From Palauibacter sp965207805 (GTDB taxonomy: Bacteria > Gemmatimonadota > Gemmatimonadetes > Palauibacterales > Palauibacteraceae), in the NCBI GenBank assembly GCA_965207805.1, contig OZ242312.1, forward strand, positions 1,674,001 through 1,738,000: a stretch of DNA of 64,000 nt. Direction: 5' to 3'. A program made the position numbers and the translations under genes. Under the pieces are notes generated by a model. The model was not told where the DNA came from and searched no databases. It saw only the letters and a list, made by a program, of their open reading frames with translations. Of this stretch, positions 61,701 through 64,000 are shown in pieces (position 1 is the first letter of the stretch; each line of letters starts with the position of its first letter).

Positions 61701-61995
61701 GGACGGGGACGGGGAGTCCGGATTCACGTTCGCGCTTCCCGTGGAGCCGGCATGGGAGACGGCGTTGGCGAGTCTCTCCCTCGACGGGCCGGGCGGCAGC
61801 GTCGAGATCGCCGAGGGGAGTGAGCCGCCGATGGCGATCCTGCGGGATCCGGCCACAGGTCAGGTCCGCGCCATCTTCCGCGATCTGCCTTCCGGTTCGC
61901 TGGCCCAGAGCGCGGCGGAAGACCTCGCTCCGGAGCCGGGGCTCGAAGTGCTGGTGAGCAGCGGGCTCCCCGGCGCGTCGGCCTGGCGGCGCTGA
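58726..61995 (+). CDS. LRR-containing metzincin-like metalloprotease lipoprotein
   Basis: 1089 aa. Lipoprotein signal ends AVLSC (C35), followed by a Gly/Pro linker. Ig-like Big2 domain at about 58-137 (TSTDPTIATVDATGLVTGL). LRR region at about 141-580: two capping units (LMDLYEGTRGLEWTYSDGWG and LMKLYDAMGGEGWAESENWG) and about ten plant-type LRRs (LSGEIPPEI, LEGEIPAEIGLLTELR, LSGPIPPELGNLGSLE and others). The protease module (about 590-940) has HELGHNLSLFH with H844, E845, H848 and H854, and MTYCDPTWVSDYY. The usual Gly of HExxHxxGxxH is Ser here. A C-terminal beta module is at about 950-1089. It shares every module except the LRRs with the 44853 gene. Anchored at the cell surface or periplasm; the LRRs could select a protein target. 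Confidence 0.87.
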   Translation: MAKRTRTISGRSDSSLSRVSRSATLGFLVLAVLSCGGGDTSGPPPGPPPPPPTATVPARITLEPEEVAVVAGDTVRVRARVLNDRAQPISDAVVTWTSTDPTIATVDATGLVTGLKEGNASLTATSGPVSNSAPVAVHSLDRATLMDLYEGTRGLEWTYSDGWGTDAPVGSWYGVTANEQSRVTAINLSENGLNGQLPEDLGSLAFLTELIVHGNAALSGPIPASLTEIGIQTLHYGGTMLCTVRDEAFQAWLNAIPTSEGEFLACNEERSDLMKLYDAMGGEGWAESENWGTDDPLDDWFGISVDDSTGRVVSIDLNRNNLSGEIPPEIQYFPSLRVLRLDYNRLEGEIPAEIGLLTELRRIDIDGNGFQGEIPPEIGNLENLRVLWIGGGENQLSGPIPPELGNLGSLEEIHLYEARFDGSIPEEFGDLTELEVLRITETRIEGGLPESLAALGKLRRILLYDNELSNPLPSWLGQLDSLRTLFVADNKIEGPIPAELGQIDSLAFLLVHNNELSGPLPPELGDASELYRIWVQGNADLSGPLPQDLTELEELWELIADDTGLCMPQTPVFRNWMESVYFKTRIRLCGGEAHAEAYLIQAAQSREFPVPLVAGREALLRVFVASEQETGAMLPPVRATFFVDGTEVHVENIPAGSSAIPTEVQEGELDLSPHAVISADVIQPGLEMVVEIDPDGTLDPNLGVSKRIPESGRTTVDVRAVPPLLLTLLPMVWTEDNDREAATFVSTADPEDEFFWQTRTYLPVAEIEIARHASIRVDSNNSSDLIADVGRIRVMEDGVGHWVGLIPDIGGNIAGRATFPFFSDEIPYSGKVAISVLNAETFAHELGHNLSLFHVLCSGNEGGPDVSYPYEGGGIGIWGWDSRDGGSLVDPTTNVRDFMTYCDPTWVSDYYFTNMLRYRLQDTLEVWEAPAASRTLLVSGGADADGALHLDPAFVVDARPELPHAPGPYTLTGRRADGSELFSLSFDMGVIWDGDGESGFTFALPVEPAWETALASLSLDGPGGSVEIAEGSEPPMAILRDPATGQVRAIFRDLPSGSLAQSAAEDLAPEPGLEVLVSSGLPGASAWRR

Positions 61996-62006
61996 GCGGG
62001 GCGCGC

Positions 62007-64000
62007 ATGCGGGCGCAGCCGGTTCCCGCGTCGCCGGTATCGTGCGGCCGAGCTCCGGTTTGCGGGGTGCTCGGCGCGATGGTCCTCGTCTTCGCGGCGG
62101 CCCCCGCGGACGGGGCGGGGCAGTGGACGAATCGCTACCCGAAGGTCGCGGGGTACGGCCACCACGTGTACCTCGAGGGCTATGAGCTGCCGACGCTCAC
62201 GGCGGGGCCCATCGATCCGGCGCCGTCGCCGGACGGGGAGCGGGTGGCGTTCGCTTCGCACGGCTGGATCTGGGTCATGGACCTGTCGAGCGGCGTGGCG
62301 CGGCGGCTGACCCGTGGCGGGGGGATCGACGCGCGGCCCGCCTGGTCTCCCGACGGGCAACTCGTCGCGTTCGTGCGCGACGATACCGAAGACACGGAGA
62401 TCGTCTGGGTCGCCGCGAACAGCGGAGCGGAACTCGGCCGCGTCGACAGCCCCGGCCTCGAACTCGACCCCGCGTTCTCGGCTGACGGGACGAAGATCTT
62501 CTACTCGTCGGCCGAGTCGGAAGCGGGGGCGCTGGATCTGTGGGCGGTCGACATCGAGACCGGCGTGCGGCGGCCGGTGACGGACGCGCCCGGGATCGAA
62601 CTGAAGCCCCAACCCGGCGAACGCGCGCTCGTCTACCTGTGGAAGGGCGGCGGCCGCGATCGTGTCGTCGTGCGCTCCGACGATTCGCCGGAGCCGCGGA
62701 CGCTCATCGAGGGGAACATTGCGTCCATGGCGCGGCCCGCCCTGAGTCCCGACGCGTCCACCGTGGCCGTCAACTGGCCGACGCAGGAGGGCTGGGATCT
62801 CCGACTCCTGAGCGTGGCGGACCCCGGGCCGTCCATCCTCCTGGCCTCGGGCGGCCTGCCGCTGACGCCCGCCTGGGATCCATCCGGCGAGTGGGTCTAC
62901 TTCGCCGAGGCCGATGACCGGGAGCGGATGAATCTCAAGCGCGTGCGAGCCGCCGGTGGTCCCATCGAGACAGTGGAGGTGACGGCCTGGGACTGGGGTG
63001 CCGCGACGGCGAGCCTCCGGATTCGGACGGTGACGGAGGAGGGCGGCGCTCCGGTGGCGGCCCGGCTCGCAGTCCTCGATGGCGGCGGGCACCCGCTGGT
63101 CCCCGACGGTCCCGCGGCGCGATTCGACGGGCAGAGCGGCCGGGTCTTCTTCTATTCGCCGGGCGTGATCGAACTCACCGTCCCGGTCGGCGAGGTCACG
63201 GTCTCGGCCGTTCAGGGGCTCGCGACGCCCGAATCATCGACAACGGTACAGGTGGGCGCCGCGTCCGGCGCCGCGGAAGTTGAAGTCGTGCTGTCTCCCG
63301 TTTGGGACGCGCGGGCCGGCGGCTGGAGTTCGGGCGAACATCATTTCCACCTCAACTACGGCGGCCCGTACGACCTCGCGCCCGACGACCTGACGCCGAT
63401 GATGCTGGGCGAGGCGCTGGACTTCGCCACGCCGCTCCTTGCGAACCTCCACAACCGGTTCGAGGACCAGGACCTGTGGACGTGGCGGCACTCCGGCGGC
63501 CCGCCCTTCATCCGCTTCGGACAGGAGGTCCGGTCTCACTTCCTGGGGCACCTGGGCCTGATCGAGATCGACGACCTGTTCTGGCCCTGGGTGTGGGGAC
63601 CCGGCTACCAGGTCTACGGATCGGACGACCGCGCGAATGCCGAGCCGTTGCGCCATGCCCGGGCTCAGGGAGGCTTCCAGTACTACGTGCACCCCGTGAG
63701 TACCCGGGGCATGCCGCGCGCGACGCCGTGGGCCGAAGCATCGATTGCCGACCTCTACGGCGTCGTGCCGGTCGAGCTCATCCCCGACGCCGTGCTGGGG
63801 GATCTGGATGCGCTCGAAATCGTCTGCCTGTGGAGCGACGAAGTCCTCACGTCCCAGATCTGGCACCTGCTGCTGAACGCCGGCATCCCGATCGTGCCCT
63901 CGGCCGGTACCGATGTGATGAACAACTTCTACCGGACGATGGCCATCGGCACCTCGCGCGTGTACGCGCAGACGGGGACCGTGGAGAACTGGTCGACCTA
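62007..64000 (+). CDS. beta-propeller/CehA-McbA-like metallohydrolase, 3' end outside window
   Basis: At least 664 codons, open to the right edge. A predicted signal peptide (about 1-40) is followed by a TolB/PD40 propeller (about 55-330: PSPDGERVAFASHG, WSPDGQLVAFVRDD, FSADGTKIFYSSA, LSPDASTVAVNW). A beta-sandwich (about 335-435) precedes a PHP-like domain starting GEHHFHLNYGG (H445, H446, H448), whose HxH is the first metal motif; SAGTDVMNNF is a later one. This resembles CehA/McbA-family metallohydrolases fused to a propeller, which hydrolyse phosphoesters or carbamates. The gene begins 11 bp after the LRR-protease stop, so the two are probably co-transcribed. Confidence 0.82.
   Translation, partial: MRAQPVPASPVSCGRAPVCGVLGAMVLVFAAAPADGAGQWTNRYPKVAGYGHHVYLEGYELPTLTAGPIDPAPSPDGERVAFASHGWIWVMDLSSGVARRLTRGGGIDARPAWSPDGQLVAFVRDDTEDTEIVWVAANSGAELGRVDSPGLELDPAFSADGTKIFYSSAESEAGALDLWAVDIETGVRRPVTDAPGIELKPQPGERALVYLWKGGGRDRVVVRSDDSPEPRTLIEGNIASMARPALSPDASTVAVNWPTQEGWDLRLLSVADPGPSILLASGGLPLTPAWDPSGEWVYFAEADDRERMNLKRVRAAGGPIETVEVTAWDWGAATASLRIRTVTEEGGAPVAARLAVLDGGGHPLVPDGPAARFDGQSGRVFFYSPGVIELTVPVGEVTVSAVQGLATPESSTTVQVGAASGAAEVEVVLSPVWDARAGGWSSGEHHFHLNYGGPYDLAPDDLTPMMLGEALDFATPLLANLHNRFEDQDLWTWRHSGGPPFIRFGQEVRSHFLGHLGLIEIDDLFWPWVWGPGYQVYGSDDRANAEPLRHARAQGGFQYYVHPVSTRGMPRATPWAEASIADLYGVVPVELIPDAVLGDLDALEIVCLWSDEVLTSQIWHLLLNAGIPIVPSAGTDVMNNFYRTMAIGTSRVYAQTGTVENWST

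Noticed and set aside
1..64000. CRISPR array, insertion sequence, prophage or integrative element
   Set aside because: No regularly spaced repeats, transposase, integrase or phage structural gene was seen. Gene style is uniform across the window.
1..64000. tRNA or rRNA genes in the gaps
   Set aside because: No gap beyond the first 842 bases exceeds about 270 bp, and no cloverleaf-like pattern with GTTCRANNC was noticed by eye. A tRNA scan would settle it.

Overview
The window is GC-rich bacterial chromosome, densely packed and coding on both strands. GTG and TTG starts are common, and many neighbouring genes overlap by 4 bp (ATGA, GTGA or TTGA). The gene mix is exported serine hydrolases, S9 peptidases, amidohydrolases, a gamma-glutamyltransferase, a PQQ dehydrogenase, ECF sigma control, outer-membrane barrels and many lipoproteins. 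That points to a Gram-negative heterotroph and fits Gemmatimonadota or a similar lineage. The taxon is an inference from gene content, because no rRNA or phylogenetic marker is present. No tRNA, rRNA, CRISPR array, insertion sequence, phage gene or plasmid origin was recognised.

Layout. 1-842: no intact gene, but a frameshifted C-terminal remnant of a secreted metalloprotease family that recurs twice later. 843-9339: a Tat/lipoprotein amidase; a minus-strand unit of EamA transporter, ECF sigma, anti-sigma and two DUF4097-like beta-solenoid proteins; a cyclase-family lipoprotein; and gamma-glutamyltransferase. 9336-14765: a PadR regulator coupled to a DUF2306-like membrane protein, an SPFH protein, a two-PDZ protein, a PA0069-type radical SAM protein and an outer-membrane barrel. 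14958-20552: a YtcJ-like amidohydrolase, two uncharacterised exported proteins and a DUF4153-type membrane protein. The last of these ends a chain of four overlapping minus-strand genes (metallopeptidase, cation/proton antiporter, aminotransferase, DUF4153). 24732-29831: a small barrel, then SDR-folB-folK-Omp85, then a quinone-reductase-like MDR protein. 29872-36117: a tandem pair of near-identical serine-hydrolase lipoproteins, a CapA-family protein and an amidohydrolase. 36252-44800: addB-addA, a membrane-anchored helix-hairpin-helix protein and an M14-type carboxypeptidase. 44853-64000: a peptidase-rich region.

The most interesting feature is that peptidase-rich right end. A metzincin-like lipoprotein (44853-46667) lies near an S9 peptidase lipoprotein (47250-49187). 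About 9 kb further on, a paralogous S9 lipoprotein (56624-58618) lies beside a larger paralogue of the metalloprotease (58726-61995), into which a long plant-type leucine-rich-repeat block has been inserted between the Ig-like and protease modules. A beta-propeller/CehA-type metallohydrolase follows 11 bp later and runs off the window. With the remnant at 226-637, three loci in 64 kb carry the same C-terminal module. This suggests an expanding family of cell-surface protease lipoproteins that work with partner S9 peptidases, with the LRR version a candidate for target recognition on another organism or polymer. Function is inferred from architecture only.
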